Shown piece by piece: positions 9,077-19,100 of a stretch of 64,000 nucleotides of DNA. Position 1 is the stretch's first letter, and each line of letters starts with the position of its first letter. The DNA is from Terricaulis silvestris (GTDB lineage Bacteria > Pseudomonadota > Alphaproteobacteria > Caulobacterales > Aquidulcibacteraceae): positions 1,886,501 to 1,950,500 of the forward strand of contig NZ_CP047045.1 of the NCBI RefSeq assembly GCF_009792355.1, read 5' to 3'. A program made the position numbers and the translations under genes. A model generated the notes under the pieces. The model was not told the DNA's origin. It worked only from the letters and a program-made list of their open reading frames with translations, and made no database searches.

Positions 9077-10045
9077 GCTCAGGCGCCTATCACCACCTGT
9101 CCCTTCCGAAAACTCATTTTGAGCGAATTCTGAAATAGCGGCGGTGCAATCCGCCGAGTACGCGGCGCGAGACAATGCGGCCGTGCGCTTCGACGGCCCG
9201 CGTTTCGGGCGCATCCTTGGCGAGGGCCAAGTGCGTGCGGTCGTCGTTGTAATAGGCGGCGTAGGCGCCGAGCACCCGGCGCAGGTGCGCGGCGTTGAAA
9301 ATGATTTGATGATCGAGGCATTCGCGCCGGATCGAGCCGATCAGCCGCTCGACGTGGCCGTTCTGCCAGGGCGAACCGGGTCGGGTCGGTCGATCGTCAA
9401 GACCAAGCGCCCGCACCTGGTCGCGAAACGCCGCGCCGTAGGCGCCGTCGTTGTCGCGGACGAGAACGCGGACGCCGCTGCCGGCGCCGAGGACCTGCGC
9501 GACCTGGGACGCCAGCCAGAGTGCTGTTGGATGAGTGGTCACCTCGATGCGCAGAATGCGGCGCCGGTCGTGCGACAGGACGACGAAGGCATAGAGGCAT
9601 TCGAACGCGAACGTCCGCACCGTGAGCATGTCAATGGCGGCGATAGCGCTGGCGTGATTGCGCAAGAACGTGATCCAGCTCTGCGCCGGGCGTCCCTTGC
9701 GCGGGATCATGTATTTGGACACGGTCGATTGGGAGAGGCGGAAGCCCAGCTTCAGCAGCTCGCCATGAAGGCGCGGCGCGCCCCAGAGCGGGTTTTCCAA
9801 GCTCATGCGGCGGATGAGGGCGATGAGCGCGGGATCGATCCGAGGCCGTCCGCCTTTGTGACGGGACCGCCATCGCCACCAGAGTCGGAAGGCTTCGCGA
9901 TGGGCGTGCAGGATCGACGCACGCAAACCGCTGACCCAGAGGCTGCGCACCAACAAGCCGCAAGCGAAGCCGAAAGCAATTCCCCATGCCACCTTATCTT
10001 AGTCGGACGAACACAGCAGAAGTTTAGGGCACACAGTGTAAAAAA
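9077..10045. mobile_element. insertion-sequence-like element next to tRNA-Arg, boundaries uncertain
   Basis: The transposase gene (9114-9992, minus) and its flanks fill the space between tRNA-Arg and an orphan gene. Reading inward from both sides, both ends show a TG..CCCT..AAACT-like string (starting near 9098 on plus and near 10037 on minus), which may be degenerate terminal inverted repeats. No convincing target-site duplication was found by eye, so the limits given are approximate. Confidence 0.4.
9114..9992 (-). CDS. DDE transposase, integrase-core family, probably N-terminally short
   Basis: A 292-residue protein with the retroviral integrase-type core found in IS481-like and IS3-like transposases. 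Visible features are the GRPRID and WGAPRLHGELLKLGF helix-turn-helix-proximal blocks, the first catalytic Asp (Asp121, AAIDMLTV), the second in VRDNDGAYG (near 180), and the Glu in GHVERLIGSIRRE, followed by YYNDDRTHLALAKDAP. Relatives I recall have an extra N-terminal DNA-binding stretch of some 60-70 residues; here the first 30 residues are a hydrophobic unrelated segment. The catalytic triad is intact, so it is not obviously dead. Confidence 0.85.
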   Translation of the reverse strand: MAWGIAFGFACGLLVRSLWVSGLRASILHAHREAFRLWWRWRSRHKGGRPRIDPALIALIRRMSLENPLWGAPRLHGELLKLGFRLSQSTVSKYMIPRKGRPAQSWITFLRNHASAIAAIDMLTVRTFAFECLYAFVVLSHDRRRILRIEVTTHPTALWLASQVAQVLGAGSGVRVLVRDNDGAYGAAFRDQVRALGLDDRPTRPGSPWQNGHVERLIGSIRRECLDHQIIFNAAHLRRVLGAYAAYYNDDRTHLALAKDAPETRAVEAHGRIVSRRVLGGLHRRYFRIRSK

Positions 10046-10064
10046 GCGGGGATACACACCCGCT
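10040..10064 (-). terminator. Rho-independent terminator reading on the minus strand
   Basis: AGCGGG (10045-10050) pairs with CCCGCT (10059-10064). On the minus strand the stem is followed by six U (A-run at 10040-10045 on plus). It lies just before the transposase start, so it would stop minus-strand transcripts from the sulfurtransferase side before they enter the element. Confidence 0.55.
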
Positions 10065-10157
10065 CTATCCATGCTCGCGTCGCGCCAACGCGCTGAAAAC
10101 AAACACTCCGCGCCAAATCAATCCGACCGACTTCACACCGCGCTCATACTCGCGCGC

Positions 10158-10652
10158 ATGCGTTTCAACGCCCCGCCCATCTCCGAGCATCGACTCAACC
10201 GGTATCACCGGTGGATGCTGCTATGGCTCACATGGTTCGCGGCGTTCCTCAAAAATGCGCGCGCCTTCGCGCCGTTCTCGGCAGAGGCCACAGCCATCGC
10301 GCATCAATGGCTCGACCGCATCGAGCGGCTGCTGACCAACATCGTCCTCCTCCGCGCCGCGCCCCACGTGCGCGTCATGAACGCGCCAAGGCACTCGTCG
10401 CGCCGCAGGATTGAAACGCACATGCGCCGCGCCATCTTCGGCTCAGCCATGCGCCGCACGTTGCGCTCGAATGATCTGAACCAGCGCATCGCAGCACTCT
10501 CGCAAGACGTCGGCGTCCTGGTTCAGTGCTTGCTGAAGCGCCTGCCGCGCGGCCTCACACGCCGGCGGCCGCATCGCGTGTGCCCTGAAGCTCGCGGCGT
10601 AGCGCGCGCCATCGCCGACGCCGAAGCCGCGCTCGCTCCCAACACGTCCTGA
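10158..10652 (+). CDS. conserved-looking hypothetical protein with one TM segment
   Basis: A 164-residue protein starting MRFNAPPISEHRLNRYH. A single hydrophobic helix (WMLLWLTWFAAFL, residues 19-31) is followed by Arg-rich amphipathic helices (AHQWLDRIERLL, AIFGSAMRRTLRSNDLNQRIAALSQDV) and a very basic C-terminus. The frame continues upstream through the IS as an antisense shadow, but the ATG at 10158 marks where a normal protein sequence begins. I do not recognise a family. It is convergent with the sulfurtransferase gene, ending 23 bases from it. Confidence 0.6.
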   Translation: MRFNAPPISEHRLNRYHRWMLLWLTWFAAFLKNARAFAPFSAEATAIAHQWLDRIERLLTNIVLLRAAPHVRVMNAPRHSSRRRIETHMRRAIFGSAMRRTLRSNDLNQRIAALSQDVGVLVQCLLKRLPRGLTRRRPHRVCPEARGVARAIADAEAALAPNTS

Positions 10653-10675
10653 TCGCGGCCGCGGGGCGCGCCGGC

Positions 10676-11524
10676 TCAGGCGCCCGTCACCACAGGCACA
10701 TCGTCCCGCGATCCCCACTCGGCCCATGAGCCGTCATAGACGGCCGCGTCCCAACGTCCGAGTCGCGCCAACGCGAGCGCGATGATCGGCGCGGTGACGC
10801 CGGAGCCGCACGTGGTGATGGCCGGCTGCGCCGGATCGGCGCCGGATTCGCCAAGAATGCGCTGCAGCTCTTCGCGAGAACGCAATGAACCATTTTCATT
10901 GACCAGTGCCGAAGAGGGAACGCTATGAGCGCCCGGCATATGGCCGCTCTTCAAGCCAGGGCGCGGCTCCGGCGCCTCGCCGCGAAAACGCGGATTGGGC
11001 CGTGCGTCCAGAATCTGCGCGCCCGCCTCAACGGCACGGCGCATGTCGGAAAGATCGCGCACCAAATCCGCACGTACACGCGGCGTGAAATGCCGCTCCG
11101 TCTTGGGTGCCGGCGGATCGGTTTCGATCGGATACCCGCCGCGTTCCCAGGCCGGCAAACCGCCGTCGAGAACAACGACATCGTCATGGCCCATGACACG
11201 AAACGTCCACCATACACGCGCCGCCGAAAAAAGCCCCTGGCTGTCATAGACCACGACACGCGCGCCATCGCCGACGCCAAGCTTCTTCATGCGCGACGCG
11301 AACTTCTCCGGCGCCGGCAGCATGTGCGGCAGGTTGGTCCCCTTGTCGGCGATCTCGTCGATGTCGAAAAAGATCGCGCCCGGAATGCGCCGCGCCGCAT
11401 AGAGCGCCTTGGCGTCGCGCGCATCCCGCGGCAAGAACCAGGTCGCGTCGATGATGCGGATATCCGGCGCGTCGAGCCGCTCCGCGAGCCACGCACAAGA
11501 GACGATCGGATCAGTGTGTTCCAT
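10676..11524 (-). CDS. sseA: 3-mercaptopyruvate/thiosulfate sulfurtransferase
   Basis: A 282-residue two-domain rhodanese. The C-terminal active-site loop reads TTCGSGVTAP, the CGSGVTA form typical of 3-mercaptopyruvate sulfurtransferase rather than plain rhodanese (CRKGVTA). The N-terminal inactive rhodanese domain ends around residue 130 (VVVYDSQGLFSAARVWWTF, VLDGGLPAW). The ATG at 11524 is chosen over the TTG at 11560. It transfers sulfur from mercaptopyruvate to thiols or cyanide in the cytoplasm. The next gene upstream, the methyltransferase, is on the same strand 70 bases away. Confidence 0.93.
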   Translation of the reverse strand: MEHTDPIVSCAWLAERLDAPDIRIIDATWFLPRDARDAKALYAARRIPGAIFFDIDEIADKGTNLPHMLPAPEKFASRMKKLGVGDGARVVVYDSQGLFSAARVWWTFRVMGHDDVVVLDGGLPAWERGGYPIETDPPAPKTERHFTPRVRADLVRDLSDMRRAVEAGAQILDARPNPRFRGEAPEPRPGLKSGHMPGAHSVPSSALVNENGSLRSREELQRILGESGADPAQPAITTCGSGVTAPIIALALARLGRWDAAVYDGSWAEWGSRDDVPVVTGA

Positions 11525-11594
11525 GGCCCGGAGGCTAAGCCCGGCGCGGCGGACCTTCAACTCCCGCCGGCGTTCAACTCACACGTCGGCAAGC

Positions 11595-12842
11595 TCAAGC
11601 TGCCGGTTTGGCGAGCGCAAGTTGGATCACATCGGTGCGCCCGGTGCGGAACCCGGCTTCGCAATAGCCCAGATAGAAAAGCCAAAGCTTCTTGAAGCGC
11701 TCATCAAAGCCCATAGCGCTGATCTCGCGCCACTTGGCGCTGAAGCGCTCCGCCCAGGCGTGCAGGGTTTCGGCGTAAGACTGACCGAACGCTTCTACCT
11801 TGCGCCAGGCCAGACCGGCATTCGCGGTTTCCTGCTTCAACCGCGCGATGCTCACAAGCATGCCGCCAGGAAACACGTAGCGCTGAATGAAATCCGCGCG
11901 TTTCCGGTAGCTCTCAAACAACCGATCCTCGATCGTGATGATCTGCAGCCCCGCGCGTCCGCCTGGCTTCAGCACTTCGGAGATCTTGGCAAAGTACGCA
12001 GGCCAATATCGCTCGCCGACGGCCTCGAACATCTCGATCGAAGCGACCTTGTCGAACTGGCCTTCGACATCGCGATAATCCTGACGCCGAATGTCCACCA
12101 GGTGTGAAAGCCCAGCCCGCTCAATCCGCGCCTGGGCGTAAGCCAGTTGTTCGTCGCTGATCGTGATGCCGGTGACGCGCGCTCCATACTCGCGCGCCGC
12201 AAATTCAGCGAAGCCACCCCAGCCGCAGCCGATCTCCAACACATGGTCGCCAGCCTTGAGTTCAAGCTGTTGCGCCAATGCGCGATACTTCTCGACTTGT
12301 GCGCCCTCCAGGTCATTGGCCTTGGCGTCGAACTTGGCGGACGAATACGTCATCGTGCGATCGAGCCACGCTTCGTAGAAGCGATTGCCCAGATCGTAGT
12401 GCGCCAGAATATTGCGGCGCGAACCCGCGCGGGTGTTGGCGTTTGTGACGTGACGCAGCCAATTCACCGCTTTGCCGATGACGTTGCCATCCATCAACCG
12501 GGTGAAGCGCTCAATGTTGTCTGCCAGCAGCGTCAGCAGCGCAGGCAGATCGCTTGTCTCCCATTCGCGCGCCATGAAGCCTTCGGCGAAACCGATGTCG
12601 CCATTGATCAGGACGCGCCGCCCAAAGCGCCAATCGCGCACAGTCATATCAGCGCGTGCTTGGCCTTCACCGAAATCGACGATGCGCCCATCCGGCAGGG
12701 TGATAGCCAGCACGCCGCCCTTGATCTGCATCAAGCCGAACAGGACGGCCTTCGCGCTGGCAGGCGCTTTGAGGCCGCTGACAAGCGCCGTCGTGGCGCG
12801 TTGTCCAGGGAAGGGCGGGGTCTCAAGCTCCATCGGCTTCAT
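11595..12842 (-). CDS. cfa: cyclopropane-fatty-acyl-phospholipid synthase family methyltransferase
   Basis: A 415-residue SAM-dependent enzyme. Residues about 1-150 form the lipid-interacting N-terminal domain of the family. The methyltransferase core follows with HYDLGNRFYEAWLD, the SAM motif VLEIGCGWGGFAE, SIEMFEAVGERYW and the FIQRYVFPGGML segment. It methylenates double bonds of membrane phospholipid acyl chains, or carries out a related lipid methylation. A second ATG (12833) gives MELETPP. It precedes the sulfurtransferase and follows the glycosyltransferase on the same strand. The exact product (cyclopropane or methylated fatty acid) cannot be decided. Confidence 0.93.
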   Translation of the reverse strand: MKPMELETPPFPGQRATTALVSGLKAPASAKAVLFGLMQIKGGVLAITLPDGRIVDFGEGQARADMTVRDWRFGRRVLINGDIGFAEGFMAREWETSDLPALLTLLADNIERFTRLMDGNVIGKAVNWLRHVTNANTRAGSRRNILAHYDLGNRFYEAWLDRTMTYSSAKFDAKANDLEGAQVEKYRALAQQLELKAGDHVLEIGCGWGGFAEFAAREYGARVTGITISDEQLAYAQARIERAGLSHLVDIRRQDYRDVEGQFDKVASIEMFEAVGERYWPAYFAKISEVLKPGGRAGLQIITIEDRLFESYRKRADFIQRYVFPGGMLVSIARLKQETANAGLAWRKVEAFGQSYAETLHAWAERFSAKWREISAMGFDERFKKLWLFYLGYCEAGFRTGRTDVIQLALAKPAA

Positions 12843-12929
12843 GTAGGCACTGCTCCAGGTGCTCCAAGCGCGTCTACGGTAACGCGCGAGGTCACACTGG
12901 GTTGCATACGCAGCGGGGACGAAGCTGGA

Positions 12930-13709
12930 TCAGTCCTCGCGCCCCTGGCGATTGCGCAGATGGATTTCCACCATCAACGCGTCCTTCATCCAGCGTCCGT
13001 GCGCCGCGATATTGGCCACCGCGAAGCCGTACCAGCCGGCGCGCCAAAGACCACGTCGGACATACTGGTTGAGGAAATAGAACGGCTTGCCGAACACGAC
13101 GCGCAGTTGCAGCAGCCAAAGCGGTTTCAGCTTTGTGTTTCGCGCGCGGCCGGCGGAGTTGCGCGTGAACTTGTCTTCCAGGTGCGCCAGATCGCGGAAG
13201 GAATAGTGCAACAGCGGAGCGCGCAATTTGCCAACCGACACCCCGCTCGGCACGTCGAACTGATCGTAGTTCGCATGGTCCGGCGCACGCACGACGCGTC
13301 GATCGTAAAGCTTCCTCCGATCTACCAAATTGAAATCACGCCAAACCGCGCCAACCGGCGGCGCCGTAGCCATCATCATCTGATACACCGACCGCTCGGG
13401 CGCGCCGTTGGCGAACAGCACCCCGATCTCGCTTGCAAGCTCCGGCGCTACGATCTCATCGGCATCCAAGTCCAGCAGCCAATCGTGCGTACAAGCGTCT
13501 TCGCCCAACCGTTTCTGCTTGCCGCCGCCCAACCACGGCGACCGCACCACGCGCGCGCCGAGCTCTTCAGCGATCTCGATCGTCTTGTCCGTCGACCCAG
13601 AATCCACCACCACGACTTCGGACACGACTTGCTGCGCGGCGCGGATCACGTCGCCGATCATGCGCTCTTCGTTCTTGGCGCGGATGAAAGCGGAGATCGG
13701 CGCGGTCAT
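12930..13709 (-). CDS. family 2 glycosyltransferase (WaaE/KdtX-like)
   Basis: A 259-residue GT-A fold enzyme. It starts MTAPISAFIRAKNEERMI, has the nucleotide-sugar strand VVVVDSGSTDKT and the metal-binding LDLDADEIV (DxD). The rest resembles the short LPS-core glucosyltransferases of the WaaE type, with KLYDRRVVRAP and a C-terminal hydrophobic patch around FYFLNQYVRRGLWR. It probably decorates LPS core or another envelope glycan. It lies 40 bases from recG with no obvious promoter gap, so cotranscription is likely. Confidence 0.88.
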   Translation of the reverse strand: MTAPISAFIRAKNEERMIGDVIRAAQQVVSEVVVVDSGSTDKTIEIAEELGARVVRSPWLGGGKQKRLGEDACTHDWLLDLDADEIVAPELASEIGVLFANGAPERSVYQMMMATAPPVGAVWRDFNLVDRRKLYDRRVVRAPDHANYDQFDVPSGVSVGKLRAPLLHYSFRDLAHLEDKFTRNSAGRARNTKLKPLWLLQLRVVFGKPFYFLNQYVRRGLWRAGWYGFAVANIAAHGRWMKDALMVEIHLRNRQGRED

Positions 13710-13749
13710 GGCGCTGGCAAACCCGAGTGCGGAGCCAAAAGCAAGCCCG

Positions 13750-15852
13750 TTAGCCCGAACGCGCCAGTTCGGCCGCGTCAGCGTAGCCGAAGAGCTTCAG
13801 CACCAGGCGGATCGCCTCGCCGCGCGATGTCGCCAAATCCGGATCGCGCTCGATGGCCAGCCGCGCTTCTTTGTCCGCGGCGCCTAGCATGTCCGCATGC
13901 GCCTCGGGCGAGACCAGCCGGAACGGCGGCAGACCAGATTGCTGCGTGCCCAGCATGTCGCCGGCACCGCGCAGCCGGAAATCGATCTCCGCGATGGCAA
14001 AGCCGTCATCGTTCCGCCGAACCGCGTCCAGCCGCTCCTTCGCGTTCACGCCCAATGGGGGCTTCCAGAGCAGCACGCACGAGCCCTGCTTGTCGCCCCG
14101 ACCGACGCGACCACGCAACTGGTGCAGCTGCGCCAGGCCAAAGCGCTCGGCGTGCTCAATCACCATGATCGTCGCTTCCGGCACGTTGACGCCCACTTCG
14201 ATCACCGTCGTCGCCACCATCAGAAACGACTCGCCCGAACGAAACCGCTCCATCGCCGCTTCACGCTGCGTCGGCGAGATGCGCCCGTGCACGATCTCCA
14301 CGCCCTTGCCGAAATACGCCTTCAGCTCTTCGTATCGATCATCGACCGCCGCGAGATCGACCGCTTCGCTCTCTTCGATCAGCGGGCACACCCAATACGC
14401 TCGCTCACCGCGTTTTGCGGCGTCCGCGATCGCTTCAATCACCTCGCTCATCCGCGACGTCGGCATCGTCGCCGTCTTGATGATCTGGCGCCCCGGCGGC
14501 TTCTCATCCAGCACTGACAAGTCCATGTCGCCATGGATCGAGAGCGCCAACGTGCGCGGGATCGGCGTTGCGCTCATCACCAGCACGTGCGGCGAATATC
14601 CCTTCGCCACCATGCGCGCGCGGTCGGACACGCCAAACCGGTGCTGCTCATCGATGACAATAAGACCCAAATCCTTGAACGCGACATCGTCCTGGAAGAG
14701 CGCGTGCGTGCCGATCACAACCGAAAGGTCGCCCGACGCCATGCGCTCAAGGATCACCTTGCGCTCCTTGGCCTTGTCGCGCCCCGTCAGCACTGCCATT
14801 GCAATACCGGCGGCTTCCAGCAACGGCGCCAATGTTTGTCCATGCTGTCGCGCCAACAAATCCGTCGGCGCCATCATCGCGCTCTGAAAACCAGCCTCGG
14901 CGGCCCGTGCCATCGCCAGCGCCGCGACCAATGTCTTGCCGGAACCCACGTCGCCCTGCAGCAAACGCAACATCGGCGCTGGCTCGGCCATGTCGGCGTA
15001 AATCTCCTTAATCGAGCGCAGTTGCGCGCCGGTTTGTGCGAACGGGAGACTATCGATGATCTTCTGTGCGAACCGTCCGTCGCCAACCACCGCGCGCCCT
15101 GGTTCCTTACGTCGATGCTGACGCCGCAAGCGCAACGCGCACTGGCGCGCGAACAATTCGTCGTAGGCTAACCGCGTGCGAAACGGGCCCTCGGGCAGCA
15201 CGTCCTCCGGTGAAGCGGGCCGATGCAGGTGTTCGAGCGCCGTACGGAAGTCCGGCCAATCATGCGCCTTCACCGTTGTCGCCTCGAGCCACTCCGGTGC
15301 TTCAGGCACGCCATCCAAGCCCGCGAGAATAGTGCGTGACAACGTGCGTCCGAACAGCCCCTGTGTCAGCGGATACACAGGCTCGACCGCCGGCGGCGCT
15401 TCGCCTTTCTCCGGATCGACGACGTGATCGGGGTGCAGCATCTGGCGCATGCCGTCATACATGCCGATCTTACCGCTCACGAGCCGCGTCTGGCCTACCG
15501 GCCACATCCGCTTCAGCATCTCTTCGTTGCCGCGGAAGTAAGCGACAGTGAGAAACCCAGTCTCGTCGCGCAGCCTGATCCGATGCGGCAAGTTTTTGTA
15601 GGCGGCCATGTGGCCATCGATCTCGGCCTCTATGGTGGCGATGTCGCCGTCGTTCGTCTCCGCGATAGGCACGCGCAACCGCCGATCAATCGCCGAGTTC
15701 GGCGGCAGGAACACGACGTCCCGCACGAGCCGCCCGCCCGCGACTTTTTCGATCAGATCCATCGTCTCCTTACGCGCGCCCTTAGGCGCCCGCGCCTCGG
15801 TGAGCAGCGCGGCTTCGATGGCCGTGGGGGAAGGGGACGTTCCGTCGCTCAT
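13750..15852 (-). CDS. recG: ATP-dependent DNA helicase RecG
   Basis: A 700-residue superfamily 2 helicase for fork reversal and branch migration. An N-terminal wedge/OB domain (about residues 60-160) precedes the helicase lobes with Walker A LLQGDVGSGKT, a DEQH box (VIDEQHRFG), motif [14 protein letters not shown], and motifs V/VI ATTVIEVGVNVP and QLRGRVGRG. The C-terminal wedge-contact TRG region is present (FRLRGAGDMLGTQQSG). It is divergent from sdhE, sharing an 83-base upstream region. Mfd, encoded next door, is the closest structural relative. Confidence 0.97.
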   Translation of the reverse strand: MSDGTSPSPTAIEAALLTEARAPKGARKETMDLIEKVAGGRLVRDVVFLPPNSAIDRRLRVPIAETNDGDIATIEAEIDGHMAAYKNLPHRIRLRDETGFLTVAYFRGNEEMLKRMWPVGQTRLVSGKIGMYDGMRQMLHPDHVVDPEKGEAPPAVEPVYPLTQGLFGRTLSRTILAGLDGVPEAPEWLEATTVKAHDWPDFRTALEHLHRPASPEDVLPEGPFRTRLAYDELFARQCALRLRRQHRRKEPGRAVVGDGRFAQKIIDSLPFAQTGAQLRSIKEIYADMAEPAPMLRLLQGDVGSGKTLVAALAMARAAEAGFQSAMMAPTDLLARQHGQTLAPLLEAAGIAMAVLTGRDKAKERKVILERMASGDLSVVIGTHALFQDDVAFKDLGLIVIDEQHRFGVSDRARMVAKGYSPHVLVMSATPIPRTLALSIHGDMDLSVLDEKPPGRQIIKTATMPTSRMSEVIEAIADAAKRGERAYWVCPLIEESEAVDLAAVDDRYEELKAYFGKGVEIVHGRISPTQREAAMERFRSGESFLMVATTVIEVGVNVPEATIMVIEHAERFGLAQLHQLRGRVGRGDKQGSCVLLWKPPLGVNAKERLDAVRRNDDGFAIAEIDFRLRGAGDMLGTQQSGLPPFRLVSPEAHADMLGAADKEARLAIERDPDLATSRGEAIRLVLKLFGYADAAELARSG

Positions 15853-15935
15853 TCTGTGCTCTGGGCGGCGCTGACAGCGTCTCCCATATGGGTTATAGCG
15901 CGGCCCCGCTTAAGCCGCCTGCCTCCCCAGGGATC

Positions 15936-16199
15936 ATGGACGACCGCCGCAAGAAGCTACAATTCCGCGCGTGGCGTCGGGGATTTCGGGAGATTGACTT
16001 GATTCTAGGCGGCTTTGCCGACCGGAAACTTGACCTTCTCGACGAAACCGCTGTGGACGCCTTCGAACGGTTGCTCGATGCCTCTGACCAGGACGTCTAC
16101 GAGTGGATCACTGAGCAGGCGCCCGCGCCCGCTGAACACAACACGCCAACCCTCGCGCTGATTCGCGCGTTCCGCTTCGAGATGTCCAAACCCGCCTGA
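15936..16199 (+). CDS. sdhE: FAD assembly factor SdhE (succinate dehydrogenase assembly factor 2)
   Basis: An 87-residue protein of the SDHAF2/SdhE/YgfY family, with the RGxxE motif (RRGFREIDLILGGF) that promotes covalent flavinylation of SdhA. The start at 15936 (MDDRRKKLQFRAWRRG) is preferred; the frame extends upstream to an ATG at 15888. The stop overlaps the mfd start as TGATG, so sdhE and mfd are translationally coupled, a common alphaproteobacterial arrangement. Confidence 0.93.
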   Translation: MDDRRKKLQFRAWRRGFREIDLILGGFADRKLDLLDETAVDAFERLLDASDQDVYEWITEQAPAPAEHNTPTLALIRAFRFEMSKPA

Positions 16200-19100
16200 T
16201 GAAAGACCCAGCTCTCTCCCCGCGTCTGATCGAGACGCTGGCGAAGTCGAAGGACGCGCTGGTTGTCACCGGCGCGCCGGAAGGTGTGGACGCGGCGGGG
16301 TTGGCCGAAGCCGCGAGCCTGCGCGGCGGCGTGACTTTGTTCGTGGCGCGCGATGAAACGCGGGCGTCGCAGTTTGAAGCCGCCGCACGCTTCTTCGCAC
16401 CAGAGCTGGCGACGTTACGTCTGCCGGCTTGGGACACGCTGCCCTACGATCGCATCTCGCCAGCGGCCGCTGGCGCTGCACAACGATGCGCGGCGCTCAC
16501 TCAACTTGCACGCCGCACTGACCGCGAGTCAGCGCTGCTCGTCATCGCGACGGCGTCCGCCGTTGCCCAGCGCGTGCCGCCACGCGCACGCATGGGTGAC
16601 GCGGCGCTGCTTGCTGCCGCCGGCGAAGAAGCCTCCATGGAGGTGTTCGAGGGCTATTTCGGCGTCAACGGCTACAATCGCGCCTCGACCGTCCGCGCGC
16701 CCGGCGAGTTCGCGGTGCGCGGTGGCCTGATCGACGTGTTTCCTCCTGGCGCGGCCGAGCCACTCCGGTTCGATTTCTTCGGCGACACGCTGGAGACGAT
16801 CCGCAGCTTCGATCCAGAAACGCAAATCTCGAAGGCCAAGCACAAGAACGCACTGCTGACGCCAGTCAGCGAGGTGTTGCTTGATGAACTGACGGTTCTC
16901 CAGTTCCGCCGCCGCTTCAACCAAGCGTACGGCGCCGTCAGCGATGCGATCTACGACAGCGTCAGCGCCCGCATCCGCCGCCAGGGCGTCGAACAATTCT
17001 TGCCGTTCTTCTACGAGCGCCTCGAAACCGTGTTCGATTATGCCGGCGCCGATGCGCTAATCGCGTTTGACGCCTTGGCGGAGGAAGCGATCAAGGAACG
17101 CGTCGAAACCGCCCGCGATCACTACGATTCCCGCAAAACCGCGCCGGTCGCGCGCGGTGGATCAGTGTTCCGCGCGCCCGAACCAGATTTACTCTACCTC
17201 AATGACGATGCACTTCGCGCCGCGATCGGCGCACGCGCGCAGCGGCGCTTCACGCACTTCGACACCGACGCCAAGAAACAACTCGACCTCGGCGCCCGCC
17301 CAGGACGCGACTTCGCCACCGAACGCCAAACCGCCGACGCCAACGTCTTCGAAGCTGCCGCAAAGCATGTCGAAGCGCTGAGCAAAGCCAAGAAGCGCGT
17401 CGTCATCGCGGCATGGTCTGACGGTTCAGCCGAACGCCTTGCCGGCGTCTTGGCCGATCACGGCGTCGAAGGCATTGGCCGCGTAGAGACTTGGCGGCAC
17501 GCAGCGGCGCTGCCGAAAGCCGCCCACGCACTAGCGGTGCTGCCGATCGAGCATGGCTTCGAAACCGACGCGCTCGCCTTCATCGCCGAACAGGACATCC
17601 TCGGCGATCGCCTCGCGCGTCCGCGCAAGCGCCGCAAGGCCAGCGCGTTCATCGCCGAAGCCGCCGCGATGAGCCAAGGCGATCTCATAGTCCACCAAGA
17701 TCACGGCGTCGGCCGCTACGAAGGCTTGAAGACGCTCGACGTTGCCGGCGCGCCGCACGATTGCTTGGATCTGACCTACTCCGGCGGCGACAAATTGTAT
17801 TTGCCGGTGGAGAACATCGAACTCGTGTCGCGCTACGGTGCCGAAGACGCCGAAGCGCAACTCGACAAGCTCGGCGGTGTCGCCTGGCAAAGCCGGAAGG
17901 CGCGCGCCAAGCAGCGTCTTCGCGATATGGCGGAAGAACTGCTCCGCATCGCCGCGCAACGCGTCACCCGCACCGCCGAACCCGTCGCGCCGCCGGAAGG
18001 CTTGTGGGACGAGTTCTGCGCGCGCTTTCCGTACGAAGAAACCGACGATCAGCTCACGGCAATCGACGATGTGGTCGGCGATCTCGCCGCCGGGCGCCCG
18101 ATGGATCGCCTGATCTGCGGCGATGTCGGCTTCGGCAAAACTGAAGTTGCACTCCGCGCCGCTTTCCTAGTGGCCATGACAGGCAAGCAAGTGGCCGTAG
18201 TTGCGCCGACAACGCTGCTCTGTCGCCAACACTATCGCACCTTCACCGAACGCTTCCGCGGCCTGCCGATACGCGTCCGTCAGCTCTCGCGCCTCGTTAC
18301 CGCCAAGGAGCAAGCCGAGACGAAGGTGGGCCTCACCGCGGGCACGGTGGAGATTGTCATCGGAACGCACGCGCTGCTGTCGAAGACCGTCAAGTTCTCC
18401 GATCTCGGGCTCATGATCATCGACGAAGAACAGCATTTCGGCGTGAAGCACAAAGAGCGCCTGAAGGATATGCGCGCCGAAGTTCACGCGCTCACGCTCT
18501 CCGCCACGCCGATCCCGCGCACGCTGCAGCTCGCGTTGGCCGGCATCCGCGAGATGAGCCTCATCACCACGCCGCCGATCGACCGCATGGCGGTGCGCAC
18601 CTATGTGACGCCGTTCGACAATATGACCGTGCGCGAAGCGTTGTTGCGCGAGAAGTATCGCGGCGGGCAGAGCTTCTTCGTCTCGCCGCGCATTTCCGAT
18701 CTGGATGAAGCCGCAAACTTCCTGCGCCGCAACGTGCCGGAAGTGACGTTCGCTATTGCGCACGGCCAAATGGCCGCCGGCAGCCTCGATGAGATCATGA
18801 CGAGCTTTTACGACGGCGCTTACGATGTGCTGCTCTCCACCAGCATTGTCGAATCCGGTCTCGACATTCCACGCGCCAATACGCTCGTCGTGTTCCGCGC
18901 CGACATGTTCGGCCTGGCGCAGCTCTATCAGCTGCGCGGCCGGGTAGGGCGCTCGAAAGTGCGCGCGTATGCGTATCTCACCACTGCCGCCGAACAGGCG
19001 CTCACCGTAAGCGCCGAAAAGCGGCTTAAGATTCTATCGTCGCTTGATAGCCTCGGCGCAGGTTTCACGCTGGCAAGCCACGATCTCGACATGCGCGGCG

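Noticed and set aside
9000-9113. tRNA-Arg 3' end as an attachment site for an integrative element
   Set aside because: The neighbouring protein is a DDE transposase, not a tyrosine recombinase, and no duplicated tRNA end was found downstream.
9144-10157. Long upstream extension of the 10158-10652 gene through the transposase region
   Set aside because: The extension is antisense to a good DDE transposase; only the part from 10158 looks like protein sequence.
12147-14168. 673-residue plus-strand open frame across cfa, the glycosyltransferase gene and the end of recG
   Set aside because: It spans three well-supported opposite-strand genes and their gaps, and its sequence is Arg/His/Ala-rich with no family features.
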